DNA from: Puccinia triticina
Taxonomy: Eukaryota; Basidiomycota; Pucciniomycetes; Pucciniales; Pucciniaceae
Assembly (NCBI RefSeq): GCF_026914185.1
Contig: NC_070570.1
Location: forward strand, 1-64,000
Length of the DNA stretch: 64,000 nucleotides
Direction: 5' to 3'
In this document: one piece after another, positions 44,975 to 55,776 of the stretch
Layout of the letters: every line of letters begins with the position of its first letter
Numbering within the stretch: the stretch's first letter is position 1
Program-made: the position numbers and the translations under genes
The notes under the pieces: model-generated
The model's input: only the letters and a program-made list of their open reading frames with translations
Database searches by the model: none
What the model was told of the DNA's origin: nothing

Positions 44975-46041
44975 TCATCCAGCTTGACTCGGTTGTCCTG
45001 AGGAATGTGCACATATGCCTTCGCGCCAAAAGGGTACATGTTCTCCACCTGCGGGGTCACTCCAGCCCAGAGTTCTAATGGTGTTTCACCCTTTGTACGG
45101 GAATTTGGTAGTCAATTGTGTAGAAATACCACAGCTCGATAGGCAAAAGTCCACATTGTTTTTGGAAGTCCCGACTGTTTCAGCATTGCACGTGCCATGT
45201 TGCCCAGGGCTCTATTCAAACGTTCCGCTTCACCATTTTGTTCAGGAGTATACGCAGCCGTCAAAGCCATGGTAGTTCCTAATGAGTTGAGATACACAAC
45301 AAAGGATTTTTTTGTGTATTCCTTGGCATTGTCGCATCTAAAGTATTTTGGAGATTTTTGTTGAACCAATATAATCTTCAGAGCATGTTGCAATTTAGAT
45401 TCCACCTCTGACCATGACTTAATGACAAAGCAGTAGGAAAAGGTAGTTGCATGGTCCTGCAGCGTAAGAATATATTTGTTACCAAAAATATCAGGAGGGT
45501 TCACCGGCCCAAGAACATTGGATACAACAACATCTAGTTTCTTGTTCGAAGGTATTTCACTTGACAAGTTGACTTGCCGTCTCTCACTCTTAACCGCAGC
45601 ACAAGTTTCGCAGAAGAAAGGTACCCATGATCAAAGATTAAACAATGGTACATAATTTTTTAGAAAGAGCTTAATGACGTTGTCCGAGACATGTCCCAAG
45701 CAACAGTGCCACTCCAGGGAAGACCCCCAGTCACTCAAAAGTTGCATTACATGATGAGGAGTGACAGAAAAAGTGGAGACAGGATGATAATTAATCTGTA
45801 AAGGGATCCGCCAAGCCCTGCTGCTGAATGATCCAACCACCGTGTCCCCAGATACCCAATCCAAGATGGTCAAAGAGTGGTTTGTTAAGTCCACCTGAAA
45901 GCCTTTGTCCACTAGTTGTCCAAGCGAGATAAGAGTTCCACGGACCGCCGGCAAGTATAAGACGTTATCAAGCTTTATTGTTGAGAGTTTTGAGCGCAGT
46001 CTGGTACCAACATGCGTTGCAGTAACCGATATGGACTCCTG
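44975..46041 (-). pseudogene. Copia GAG-pre-integrase and integrase
   Basis: Minus strand: SISVTATHVGTRL and LPAVRGTLISLGQLVDKGF, then a pre-integrase domain with LEWHCCLGHVSDNVIKL (HH-CC-like zinc module, partly eroded), then integrase core at 45567-45112 with YILTLQDHATTFSY, YFRCDNAKEYTKK and YTPEQNGEAERLNR (DDE residues). It inserts the cDNA. Damage: TGA in HN-LPNS near 45110 where CGA is expected, stops between 45630 and 45570, then the hAT insertion within the segment ending VKLDDWG. Confidence 0.88.
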
Positions 46042-46891
46042 TCAGGGCTGAGCTGAGGCAGTCGGGTGAGGGGGAGTTGCTTGAGTGCTGCCCTTGGTGG
46101 TGGTCCGGCAAAAAGTATTGGGAAAAGTCGAACAAAAGTGATAGCGGTTGGGGGGGGGGGGGGGATTTGTTGAGAAGGAACAAGGGGATGGAATACCCTT
46201 GGCGGTTTGGTTGGATGGAAGAGCTCAGAAAGCAGTACCTCAGAGGGAAACCGGCGCGGTCGTCAGAAAAGGCGGGACGTGATCAAAAAGAAAGAAAACT
46301 CAGGAAGCTCGGGTACTCAGAACTCAAAACAGATGCGGGGATGAATCAACACGATCCAGATCAATAAGCTCAGAACTCAAAAAAAAAACTGATGATATTC
46401 CTCGTGGTTCGGAGGTGGATACCATGCGGATCCCTCCTCCAAGTTCGGCTGAACTTGGAGTCAGGCCCGCGACATGCCGCGCAACAAGCCCTCGTGCCCG
46501 CCGCGCCTCTACAACTAAGATGAGAAGATGAAACAAAAGAACAACCAAAGAGAAACAACCTCCACACCAAAACCAAAGAGACAAACAAACAAACATCACA
46601 AAACAAAAACCAACCCTCCTCTGTCTCATCCTCTCCAAAGCGCGCCAAGAAGAAACAGAAAAGAAAAGACATGTATAAAAAGAAAAATCAATGGGGGAAT
46701 CAAAACAAAACCAAACAAACAAAAGAAAAGAAAGAAAGAAGAGAAAGGGAATGAAAGGAAAAGAAAGGAAAGAGGGGAGAAATGAGAGCAGGAGCCTGAA
46801 AAAAAAGTCTTGAGAGTGTCGTGCGCGCCGCGCCGTCAAGATTGAAGGTCTTGATGGTCTTGAGGCCTTTTTCCTAGTGTCTTGACCCTGA
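46042..46891. mobile_element. 850-bp insertion in copia protease region
   Basis: Separates LALFDGLVW (protease end) from the ESISVTATHVG continuation. Possible 6-bp inverted ends TCAGGG...CCCTGA; no convincing target duplication. Low-complexity AAAG-rich interior at 46380-46790 and a G14 run near 46150. The long minus-strand frame here (46923-46324) is Phe/Ser-rich low complexity, not a gene. Confidence 0.6.
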
Positions 46892-47206
46892 GTACGCGCC
46901 AGAACTCCACACCAACCCATCAAACAAAGCCAGATTCAGCAGTATATTCTGCTGTAGAGGACAAAGATTTGTGAGAAGCTCAATGTTGCCACTCACATGA
47001 TTAGTGGCGCCGGTGTCAACAATGCCTTGCGCATCTGCTGCAGCAACCCGTATTGCTGGTGCATAAGGGCCTACAGGGTTCTTCTGCAAACCAGGACCCC
47101 CGCTGGTCTGCCCCTGCTGAGACTGACGCACAGGACACTCATTCTTCCAGTGACCACACTCCTTACAGTATCCACACTGGTCGTTTGCCAAAACAGGAAA
47201 GGGAGG
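46874..47206 (-). pseudogene. Copia zinc knuckle and protease
   Basis: Continues Gag after a TGA (in SR-PPFPVL, 47207-47209; CGA expected). Contains CGYCKECGHWKNEC (CX2CX4HX4C nucleocapsid knuckle) and the aspartic protease active site GIVDTGATNHVSGN. Truncated by the 850-bp insertion. Confidence 0.88.
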
Positions 47207-48124
47207 TCATCTTGAGGCATTGGGCCGATTTGGCAAGTTACTCACCACTGAGTTCGGACGTGTCATTGGTCGTCGGCCATGAGCCAACTGATTGATTTGA
47301 AAGGGGTTCTTCTCGGATCCAGTTCCCTCCATCGATTTGGTCTTGAGAGAGTTATAGACAATCTGAACATCTCGTGGGCCCATTTGTTCAGTCTTCTCCG
47401 CCGCGGCCAAGATCATGTTGTTGAGAGTTGTACGGGTCGTCCCAGTCGGTGGATCAGTTAACACCTGAAGAAGTAGACCTTGAAACTCAAGTGGAAGATC
47501 AAGACCAAGTCCGCCAAGCTCTCTGAAGATGAAAAAGAACTTATTGATATCTCCAGGCGTAGGATCCGCATCCAGTTTGACCAACGAGTCAACAAGCTCC
47601 AACTCCCGAGACCAAACAGACTTATGAAAGTTCTTCTTGATAGTTTCAATTGAATCCCACGCAGACGCCGAATCCTTGATGATTGGTTTGAGTTCCACAG
47701 CCATTGAATTCTTCACCACATGTTCTAAGGATTGATCCATCGTCGGGGTAAGTAGGCCAAAATTAGATTTTTCCAAGCAGAATTTCTGAATACCAAAAAC
47801 CAACAGCGCCAAGTCCTCCAGCAAGTCGAGCCATTGCGAGATGTTGGAACCATCTGAGAGCAGTTGAGGATTGACATACAAGACATAGGAATTTGGGTTT
47901 GCCAGAAATTTGGAAAGCGCCGGGGATTCTTCATCAATTTTGACCGCAGACACTTGATCCTCAGTTTTTGTTTTCTTTGGTGGCATCGTTGAATTTGTAT
48001 TGAGAGGAGGATCCAGACCAGAACCAGGAGTTATAACCAGGCCAGACGCAATCTCAGTGTTTCCGGAATCAGATGATATGTTTGAATCAGACAGAGCACC
48101 AGGTAGATTTTCAGAACCAGACAT
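47207..48124 (-). CDS. Copia Gag
   Basis: First ATG of the element, 58 bp inside the 5' LTR. The 305-codon frame holds a polar N-terminus and a UBN2-type Gag core (LLEDLALLVFGIQKF, SAWDSIETIKKNFHK, ELELVDSLVKLDADPTP, GLLLQVLTDPPTG). Gag forms the virus-like particle. The frame ends at a premature TGA just before the zinc knuckle. Confidence 0.88.
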   Translation of the reverse strand: MSGSENLPGALSDSNISSDSGNTEIASGLVITPGSGLDPPLNTNSTMPPKKTKTEDQVSAVKIDEESPALSKFLANPNSYVLYVNPQLLSDGSNISQWLDLLEDLALLVFGIQKFCLEKSNFGLLTPTMDQSLEHVVKNSMAVELKPIIKDSASAWDSIETIKKNFHKSVWSRELELVDSLVKLDADPTPGDINKFFFIFRELGGLGLDLPLEFQGLLLQVLTDPPTGTTRTTLNNMILAAAEKTEQMGPRDVQIVYNSLKTKSMEGTGSEKNPFQINQLAHGRRPMTRPNSVVSNLPNRPNASR

Positions 48125-48159
48125 ATAACAGAGCCTTGCACAAAGGCTAGACCAGGGAG

Positions 48160-48182
48160 TTAGAGTTATTCGACTCTTAATC
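48160..48182 (-). promoter_or_regulatory. Copia primer-binding site, half-tRNA-Lys type
   Basis: Directly inside the 5' LTR the plus strand reads GAGTTATTCGACTCTTAATC. This is the anticodon arm of tRNA-Lys(CUU): loop CTCTTAA with anticodon CTT, closed by an ATTCGA stem half. The minus-strand RNA would pair with a tRNA-Lys cut in its anticodon loop. Confidence 0.5.
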
Positions 48183-48509
48183 TGTTGTGAAAGACAAAAG
48201 TGAAAAACCCTTGATGTGTATTACATGCTCGGAAACTAGAGATATATATATACAATTGGGCAGAAAGTACTACAGTGACCCCGCCATGTAAGCATAAGGA
48301 TGGTGGACAAAAATCCTATGCTTACATTGCGGTATGCTTCTTATCAAGGTAAAATCCCAGCAAAACCAAGAGAATGGTTGCGGGAAATCTACATTTATGC
48401 TATGCTTACATTGTGAATGCTTACATGGCGGGGTCACTGCACATAGTTCCATAAGCTTCTATGCAAGTTTTGCTCAACTAACTCCATACTTCTCCGACAC
48501 TCCTCAACA
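48183..48509 (-). repeat. Copia 5' LTR with MITE insertion
   Basis: Same ends as the 3' LTR. It is 327 bp long because a 167-bp MITE splits it between agtacta(ca) and catagttcc. The rest aligns to the 158-bp 3' LTR. Confidence 0.93.
48273..48439. mobile_element. MITE in the copia LTR (167 bp)
   Basis: CAGTGACCCCGCCATGTAAG at the left and its inverse at the right, with further inner inverted words (aagcata, ctatgcttaca). Its absence from the partner LTR proves insertion after the copia element. A 3-bp ACA flank is possible. Confidence 0.9.
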
Positions 48510-48514
48510 GAGCT

Positions 48515-49408
48515 CTACACGCTTTCAAGCTGCCCAATAGGAACCACGTTTGAGATGGAATGGCCCCCTTGTTCAAATTGTGCCAACAACTTACAAGTTA
48601 TTAATCTCCCGGGTGAGGTTGAGTGGATTCTAGGGTGCTTGTTTCCCTGCCAGTTATAAGCCATGCTGGGGTACCTTGTCCTTAGATGGATCAACCAAAT
48701 CGGTAGCCGCCACATAGGACAACAACTTCAAAAATGATCCTCTTTAACATCTGACATCACATCAATGGGAAATTATAACTTTGAATGATGTGTTCAAAGT
48801 CACCAGACATGTATCACATGTAAACTATAAGGAGAACTCGAAAATATAACTTTGAAGTCTGTGTAATGCCTCCAAAAGAAGTCTCATTTTTTTCAGATGC
48901 CAAATTTGGACTAGACCATAGTATGTGGATACAGGTGTGTACTATGGACTTGTAGACTATCTATTATGTGTTTAGAGACTAGATGATCTATTTATTTACA
49001 TAGGTACTGTAAATATGGATGAACCTCCTTATAATTAAGTTATTGATGAGCGGACTGTTTGGAATGTGTTGCTCTCTGGGCGGTCAGTGAGTTTTCAATA
49101 ACTTTGGACCCAAGAAGTGGACTTTGTTTTTTGTTCATATGACATACATACTTACATACTATGGTTGGTGAAATGGGACATTTGCATCAACAAAAGCTCA
49201 GCATTGGCCCACTCCGAATTTTTTGTCAGAATCTCCATTTGGGTGTTGTTTTTCCAGCGGGTTGATCTGTTGGTCTTGATGATTGGCAGCTGTTAAGGAT
49301 GGGAGCAGTGCACTAGTGTGTACATACATAGTTGGGTGTGAGTGGCTGTGCAGCTGCCCGCCTGCTCTCCATCACCCAAAAACACAGACCAGCCAGAACC
49401 AACTAGCC
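48515..49408. other. No gene seen; upstream region of SEC2-like gene
   Basis: AT-rich, no conserved frame. The last 100 bp before 49409 become C-rich and would form the SEC2 leader. No clear TATA box. Confidence 0.4.
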
Positions 49409-52147
49409 ATGGCCACCACCACCACCGACAGCAACACCGAATTCAGCCAGCTCAACCTCAAGGTCAGTACATAGCACCCCCATCCCAGAACGAACGAAAG
49501 AAAGAAACAAACTGACTCCTTCACACAGCTCGTCAGATCATTCGAACGCATCTCGACCCTCGAAGACGAACTGCACGCAGCCAGAGAAGCAAACAGCAAA
49601 CTCACAAAACGGGTCAGTCCCCCTCTCTGCATCACAGCACAGCAAGCAAAACAACTGACCATCCCCCTCCAGAACGCTCTGCTCGAACTCGAAGCCGCTC
49701 AGCACAAAGAAGCACTCAAGGGCGGCATCCTAGTCGAACGCGTGCGTATATCCATCCCACCACCCAAACAACCGAACTCACTCACTCAATGGCCCATACC
49801 CCAGGCAAACGTCCAGCTCGAACTCCAGAGACTCACCCAGCGGGTCACCCTCGAATCCGAGCGCCGCTCCCAATCAGAAGCATCCCTGAGCACGATCAAC
49901 CAAGAACTCGATGACCTGTCCGCCAGTCTGTTCACCGAGGCCAACAGGCTCGTCGCCGCCGAGAAGCTCCAGCGGATCCAAGCAGAGCGCAAAGTGAGCC
50001 AGGTCGAAGAGGCCATGAAACGCGTCGAAGAACTCATCCAAGCACGCAGAGACCAGACCAACCAGCTCAGGCTATCCCTCGAAGCCGCCGAAGCAGAACG
50101 CGACCAGTACAGGAACGAATGCGAAGCCCTCAGAAGAAACTCAAAACCATCCGCCTCAGAGACCAGCACAGGCTCGATCATCAATCACTCCGGAGACTCC
50201 CTCCCCAGCCATCCCTCCTCAACCATCATCAACCACCACCACCACCACCACCCCTCCACCCCTCTACTCAAACTATCCCAAGAGATCATACCCTTCACCG
50301 AATTCCTCCAGTTCATCCACCACCTGCGCCGCATCCGCCAGGATGCCCTGCCTCGCCCCTTTACCCCAGCCCACACCCTCTCCGAATCATACTTCTCTCC
50401 AGCCACCCCCACCACCACACCCACACCCACACCCCACTCTCATCCCATCTCATCATCCTCATCCTCAGCATCCTCATTTCCATCATCCAAAGATCCACCC
50501 CCTCTCGATCCCAAAGATTCAATCACACCCTTCCTGCCCCTAAGCCAGCACCTCTCTCAGCCCTTCCTCAAACGATGCTTGGAAGAAGACTCAGATCCAG
50601 CCCTCAGGCTAGACCTCGCCCCCGGACTCAACTTCCTATCCCGCAGGGCCACGCTCACCGCCTTGCTCGAGGGCAACCTGGTCATCGAGCCCGTCTGGTC
50701 CGAGTCCGGCCAGGCCTCGGAATTCCAGAGCTGTACCCTATGTGGCTGCTCACTCGACCCCTGGCTGTCTGCTCGTGCTTCCTCGACCGGATCAACCCAC
50801 CACACCCCTAGCAACTCGGCCTCAACCACCGCCTCCGCCATGCGCAAGATGCTGCGAGGCGGAGCCTGGAGCTTTGGCGCCGCTATCGGCAAGCCCAAAC
50901 GTTCTTCCCATCCCGTTCATTCCACCCAACCCGCTCCCGAAAAGTCCGCACTCGCGCCCTCTGTCAGCCTCAAACTCCCGAGCAGCGGCCGTAATACTCC
51001 CAACAGCGATCACAGCGACTCCCTGCATATTCACACCTTCAAGACCGTTGACGGCTCATCTACGAGATATCCGATCTGTCCCACCTACTGTTTGGCCCGG
51101 CTGAGGGCAGTATGCCACTTTTGGACCTTTGTCCGCTCACTCGAACGTGGCCTCCTACTCGACGAAACCTTCTGGTTCACACATTACATCAACCAGCCTC
51201 CTCCAAGCAGTCGGTTCACCGAAACACACTCTCTGGGCCTTGCCTACGACCATGCACTCAAAAGGATCCGAGGGCAAAACCATCAGAGTATTGACTCCTT
51301 CGAAGGCTCGCCCCCCTTGACTCATTCCCTCCAATCCGCCGTCTTCAACACAGCCGGCAATACTCCCGAGCCTCCTCCAGAAAACGCCTTCCTCGACACC
51401 ACTGACAAAACTCCAAATCTTGAGCAAAGCAGCACGTCATCGGCCAAAGAATCTGTGGACGATCACGCTCCCTGCGAGGAAGCCTTACAACCCAATCCTG
51501 AGTTACACCCCCCTCAAACCCCAGACCCGATCCGGCCCCCACAGCCGTCCCCATCGCCCAGCCCCACTTCGACCACCGCACACGACCTCACCCCAGAGGC
51601 CATTCAGGTCGGCCATCCAGATCAACCAGAGCCAGCTGGAATATCCCTGGCCATCCGACCAGCCATCCTCAGCACCGAGGTGCCGATCTTGTCGCCTGCC
51701 CCCTCGCCTGCCGTCCTCAGACGCTCCCCCGGCCGCTCTCTCTCCCAAACCATCAGCACTTTTCCATCCTTGATATCCAAAGCTCGCGGCACCACCGACG
51801 ACTCATCGCCATCATCCAACCTCAAGCCATCCGATGGAGCCACTGATGCTACCGAGCAGCTGGAGGAAGCCCGCGACACGCTCGATCTCGCCCGATCGGT
51901 GCACACCCACCCGGGAGGAGACTCGCACGGAGCCCCCTCGACGCGTCTCCCCCACCCACTCCGCTCCGCGCCCATGCCGAGCCTCCAGCACTCCCTCCAC
52001 CATCATCTCCACAACCCTTCATCCTCCCAGTCCAGTAGCATCGAGATGATGGAGCCCGGCTGGGAAGAGAAATGCTGGCACCAAGTCATCAAATTGAAAG
52101 AGGAAATGTTCTTCAAACGCGTCGGACTTACTCTTGTTTCTAATTAA
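49409..52147 (+). CDS. SEC2: Sec2-like Rab guanine-nucleotide exchange factor
   Basis: Exons 49409-49462, 49529-49612, 49673-49741 and 49805-52147, all joined in phase 0 by GTCAGT/G, GTCAGT and GTGCGT donors, give 849 codons from MATTTTDSNTEF. Residues 19-190 are a continuous coiled coil with the Sec2p exchange motif ELDDLSASLFTEANRLV (about residues 105-121), which opens Sec4/Rab8 for GDP release on secretory vesicles. A mid-region (FLKRCLEEDSDPALRLDLAP...) and two Cys clusters (CTLCGCSLDPW; YPICPTYCLARLRAVC) resemble the C-terminal part of fungal Sec2/Rabin proteins. Long Pro/Ser linkers and a short His run lie between. No damage seen. The first three exons are very short, a common basidiomycete pattern. 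Confidence 0.88.
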
Positions 52148-53350
52148 TCGATCATCATCATCCATACTCCCCTAGTGCTCCTTTCTGTGCTTTTGTTATT
52201 TTCCCCCAGATCTCCATCATCCATAATGTTTCCAGTCTTTGTTGTTGTACAATAATTCAACCCCATTTGTGCCCCCAAGGACTTACATATCATCACTCCC
52301 AATAAGTCATCCCCTGTTTTTTTTCTTCTTTTTTTGAAACATCAACAACGCTCATCTTGTCCTTTCCTCATCCCTTTGCATTTACACATATTTAATTGTG
52401 GTTGTCAAAAATTTGAGTCAGGGGATCCTATTACACTAGAGAACAAAAACTGGTACCTGTTGGGGGGTATCCTACCCCGCCCCGCTGGGCGGATACTGCT
52501 CGGACCCGCCGGGCACCCCTGCGGCAGTGCCGGGTGCGGTGTGAGCTATGTACCAGCTTTCGGCCAAAAAGCGGTGCGGTACTACCAGCTTGTGGCCAAA
52601 AGGCGGAGGGGTACTATGCACCAGCTTTTCACCGGGTATATACGAAGTATGTACTGCCCCGGCCATCAAGAATGCACAGTCTCAACGGCTGGAACCTCTT
52701 GGCCATGAGGAGTCAACAGCCTCAATGGCCAAGGGGATTCCTCGCCGGCCATCGAGATGGGGCAGTCTCGATCGTGGGAAGATCGTGGCCATCAAGACAA
52801 CCGGGGAGGAATCATCTCGGCCATGATCAAGACTATCTAGTCTTGATGGCGGAGAATGTTTTTCCTGTTCATCCATCCCCAAGCTCATCACGCTCTGGCC
52901 ATCAAGACTGCGCAGTCTCAATGACTGGAACCTCTTGGCCATGGAAAATTTACGTCAGTCTCAATGGCTGACAGAATGTCTTCCCGGCCATTGAGACCGT
53001 ACTGCAGTCTTGGTGGCCCAGAAGATTTGAAGATTGAGATGGCCAAGAAGGAGTCATCCTGGCCGCATAATCCCTTGGATGACCGCTTGAGTCATGCGGC
53101 ATGCTTTGATTCATGAAAAGGCATGTCACGTCTATTCAAGTGCTATACATTTGTGATGACAGTCCGGTTTTGTAACGGAAAGATTGCTGAAAGTGCGCTG
53201 AGGCTTCATTCCAGGTGGGGGATGGAGCCTCAGTTTATAGGCGAGGGCCTCTAGCTACAAGATGGGCTAGGCCCGAGTGAAACCAAGGAGATACAAGAGA
53301 ACGGACTCTGTGGAGTCCGCGAATGGAAAGAAAGATGATAGTGGGAGAGG
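52148..53350. repeat. SEC2 3' flank and palindromic repeats
   Basis: 52148-52420 is AT-rich SEC2 3' sequence. From about 52440 a GC-rich block (gtatcctaccccgcccc..., accagctttcggccaaaaag repeated in variants at 52550-52630) leads into 52680-53060, where ggccatcaagac / gtcttgatggcc words recur in both orientations. It resembles the centre of the hAT MITE at 26819, but no termini or target duplication were found. No gene. Confidence 0.5.
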
Positions 53351-53354
53351 ACAA

Positions 53355-53741
53355 CTAGGCGAGTCTTTTAGAAGACCGCGTATGGTAAGAGATTACCCTA
53401 ACCGATAAACAAAAAGAAGAGTGCCGGGTCGGCGCCGGGACATCACAATTGATGCCCTTGATTTGAACTTTCCAAGATTTACTTTCATCAGTAAAAGAGG
53501 CCTTAATTTGATCGGGTTTGACACTTGTTGGTACATTCACAGTCCGACCAAAGGACCCAAAAGTACGCTCAGAGAGCTGAAAACCAGCTCACACTCAAAT
53601 ACCGTCGAATTCCTGGTGATAAACTGCGATCCCAGACCAAGGGTCGGCTTACTCTCACTTTGCCTGAAGTATGTTCAATGGACACATTTGTTTTTCCAGA
53701 CAGAGTCAAGCTTCCACAACAAAGATTAAGCAAGAGATCCT
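53355..53741 (-). pseudogene. HSP20-like gene fragment, divergent paralogue
   Basis: Minus-strand exon 53741-53653 (89 nt, EDLLLNLCCGSLTLSGK...SGKVR) and exon 53576 down to about 53480 (LSERTFGSFGRTVNVPTSV, KPDQIKASFTD) match exons 2 and 3 of the HSP20 gene at 54167. Exon 2 is exactly 89 nt in both, and the introns sit at the same positions (GTAAGC donor, tttcag acceptor here). Exon 1 with the ELPG motif is missing: the 250 bp upstream (to 53998) encode nothing similar. After KASFTD the expected GVLEVTVPK is scrambled, so the C-terminus is also lost. A decayed copy left by duplication, head-to-head with the intact gene. Confidence 0.75.
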
Positions 53742-53867
53742 CTGCAACAAGACCAATGGTCAGCTAGTGAGTGACAATATAGTTTGAAAAAGTGTCTCAT
53801 ATGTTGTAGCTGCCGTAATATGTAATCAAAAAAACTGTTATTTTCCACAACGTCGAGGAGAGTTAGG

Positions 53868-53890
53868 AATGTCGCGGAATGTTCGAGAGG
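53868..53890. promoter_or_regulatory. Putative heat-shock element
   Basis: GGAATGTCGCGGAATGTTCGAGA contains inverted nGAAn units (GAATGTTCGAGA, with GGAATG upstream), the target of heat-shock factor, in the shared interval between the two HSP20 sequences and about 280 bp upstream of the HSP20 ATG. A weaker TTCCAG lies at 53991. Confidence 0.4.
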
Positions 53891-54166
53891 CAGCCGGGTT
53901 GCATCTCGAGACATCCATTGCCCGGGCCGGGGCGAGGCACGCAAGTTCGTCGATGCCCTCATGACTTGACTTGAGCACACTCGAGAGTGTTCCAGCATGT
54001 CTCCATGGCTGCGACTTCATCTCAGGTGGGCAGAGGGCGTAGGGAATCCTTCTGAGACCCAGCAGCATAAAAGGACTGCCCCTCTGACGACGAAGGCCTC
54101 TCCCAAGCCCAATACCACACACCGCAAATCGGCTCGCCTACAAACATCCGAAAAAGAAGAACCAAC

Positions 54167-54796
54167 ATGTCCTACTCACTCGTCTTTCCCAGCCAATCGG
54201 AGGATCTCGAAGCTCTCCTTGAGAAAGTGTTAACCGAGCGCTACGGGTTACCTTCGAGCGGCCCATCACAAGGCCGAAAGCGTCACCTATCCACATCCGG
54301 CACCAGCCCGGTCACCAAAGTCATGCGTCCCAAGATGGATGTGGTTGAAAAAGACGATGCCTTCATCGTCTCGGCTGAACTTCCAGGTGTCCGCAAAGGT
54401 TTGTAGCTTCTCTCGAACTCCCCATGTAGCCTGAGCGAAAAATCATCTAATGGCGAATGAACCTTTTCTAGAGGACATCTCCCTTGAGCTGCACAAAGGC
54501 CGATTATCGATCTCCGGGCAAGCCAAGTCTTCTGCCGATCATTCCAGCGGTAGTGTTCGAGTAAGTGTAAAGCTATCTCCAGGCAGCTTTAACTATCAGA
54601 AATTCAGAGGGAATGACTGCAATTGTATCGACCAACCCAGGTATCTGAACGCACATTTGGAAGTTTCACTCGAACCATTGCTGTTCCCGCCTCGGTCAGC
54701 CACGACCAAATCAACGCATCCTTCAAGGAGGGCGTACTTGAAGTCACTGTCCCCAAGGTCAAGAACACAGAGGCCAAGAGCATCTCAATCAACTAA
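54167..54796 (+). CDS. Small heat-shock protein (HSP20/alpha-crystallin)
   Basis: Exons 54167-54398, 54472-54560 and 54641-54796 (phases 1 and 0; donors GTTTGT and GTAAGT; acceptors tctag and cccag) give 158 codons. Residues about 55-155 form an alpha-crystallin domain: PKMDVVEKDDAFIVSAELPG, VRKEDISLELHKGRLSISG, VSERTFGSFTRTIAVPASVS, INASFKEGVLEVTVPK. Such cytosolic ATP-independent chaperones assemble into oligomers and hold unfolding proteins during stress. Length and the GVLEVTVPK motif are normal for fungal HSP20. The N-terminal 54 residues are a short variable region. The first ATG was chosen; the leader lacks an obvious TATA. Intact. Confidence 0.92.
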
Positions 54797-55260
54797 ACCG
54801 GCGACTACTTCTAGATCTCAAATACCTGTCTTGCATTGTGTTTCTATTCATTATAAAATTCCACCATTGTGGTTGTATAACTTCACTGTAGCTGGAAATT
54901 TGTCATAATTTCCAATTTGTACTTGAAGTAAAAATTCTATCATGTTTTAATCCAAATTATATTTTGCAATTATGTTGGTACCAAACAAGGCTTCATTTGT
55001 GTCCACCATAGTTCAAGTTGGCCAAATGTGCAATTTTTGATGAAAACCCACATAAATGTTTGGGCAAAAAGAGGAAATGTTGCCTGCCGTTTGGATACAC
55101 TGTTATGTGTAATAATTAGGGTTCTCAAAATTGAAAACATACAAATGTGACATACTGCCATACACAACTTTTTTTGCAAAGAAGCATTTGATAGTCCCTG
55201 CAAATAAGGTTGTATGTTTTCATGGCATATGCCCCTGTGTCACAACTTTGAGAACCCCAA
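54797..55260. other. No gene seen; one-sided MITE end
   Basis: HSP20 3' flank, then gcaattatgttggtaccaaacaaggctt at about 54966, similar to the right end of the Tourist-like MITE at 36959 but lacking a partner. AT-rich otherwise. Confidence 0.35.
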
Positions 55261-55630
55261 ATTTTAGAGGCTTGGAAAAATGACTCCCAAAAATTGGGAA
55301 ACAACTACCAAAAAACTTTACGTCCCACAGACCCGCAGCCAACCCCTCTCCAATGTCCAACCGGACCCCTTTTTGGGTTGCAGGTATTTTGGGAATTGTT
55401 GACTAGAATGAGTGGACTTTTGGGAGTTTTCCACCTATTTTTTTTTAAAAAAAGCCCCTATGTTTTTTGAGAGGTGTCAACACCCTGAATAACTTAGGGT
55501 AGTGTGAAAAATTGTGGTGTAATTTAGTGTAGCATAATCCGGTGTAGAGGCAGTTGTGTAGCAGAATGCAGCATAGAGGAGGCAGTGTTGTGTAACACAG
55601 AGTAGAGGTGGTAGTGTAGTCCATAATTCA

Positions 55631-55776
55631 CAGGGAAATCTGGGTTCAATTGTGCCAAATCTGAGATCTGCCTAGATAATGGAGGACTTCCCGCCAATCT
55701 GGAAACCCAGATTTTCCCAGATTTTGCAGGGAAATCTAGGCAGATCTAGGATTTGGGACGATTGAGCCCAGATTTC
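55631..55776. repeat. Foldback repeat with direct copies
   Basis: aaatctgggttcaattgtgcc...gatctgcctagat at 55636 pairs with atctaggcagatctag...gagcccagattt to 55776. Just after, cagattgacaggaagtcctccaat occurs twice (about 55807 and 55856). Confidence 0.6.

Larger units (their letters stand above)
39109..48509 (-). mobile_element. Full-length Ty1/copia retrotransposon, minus strand
   Basis: Two LTRs (39109-39266 and 48183-48509), both TGTTGAGGAGTG...CACAACA on the minus strand, flanked by a perfect 5-bp duplication GAGCT (39104-39108 and 48510-48514). Internal order gag, protease, integrase, reverse transcriptase, RNase H identifies copia. A G-rich polypurine tract (ttgaggggggg on the minus strand) precedes the 3' LTR. 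Later insertions (40104-41326, 42425-44966, 46042-46891, 48273-48439) swell it to 9.4 kb; without them it would be about 4.6 kb. Confidence 0.95.

Noticed and set aside
46324..46923. A 199-residue minus-strand frame rich in Phe, Leu and Ser that looks like a membrane protein.
   Set aside because: It is the reverse of an AAAG-rich low-complexity tract inside an insertion in copia; no ATG context, domain or second-position bias supports it.
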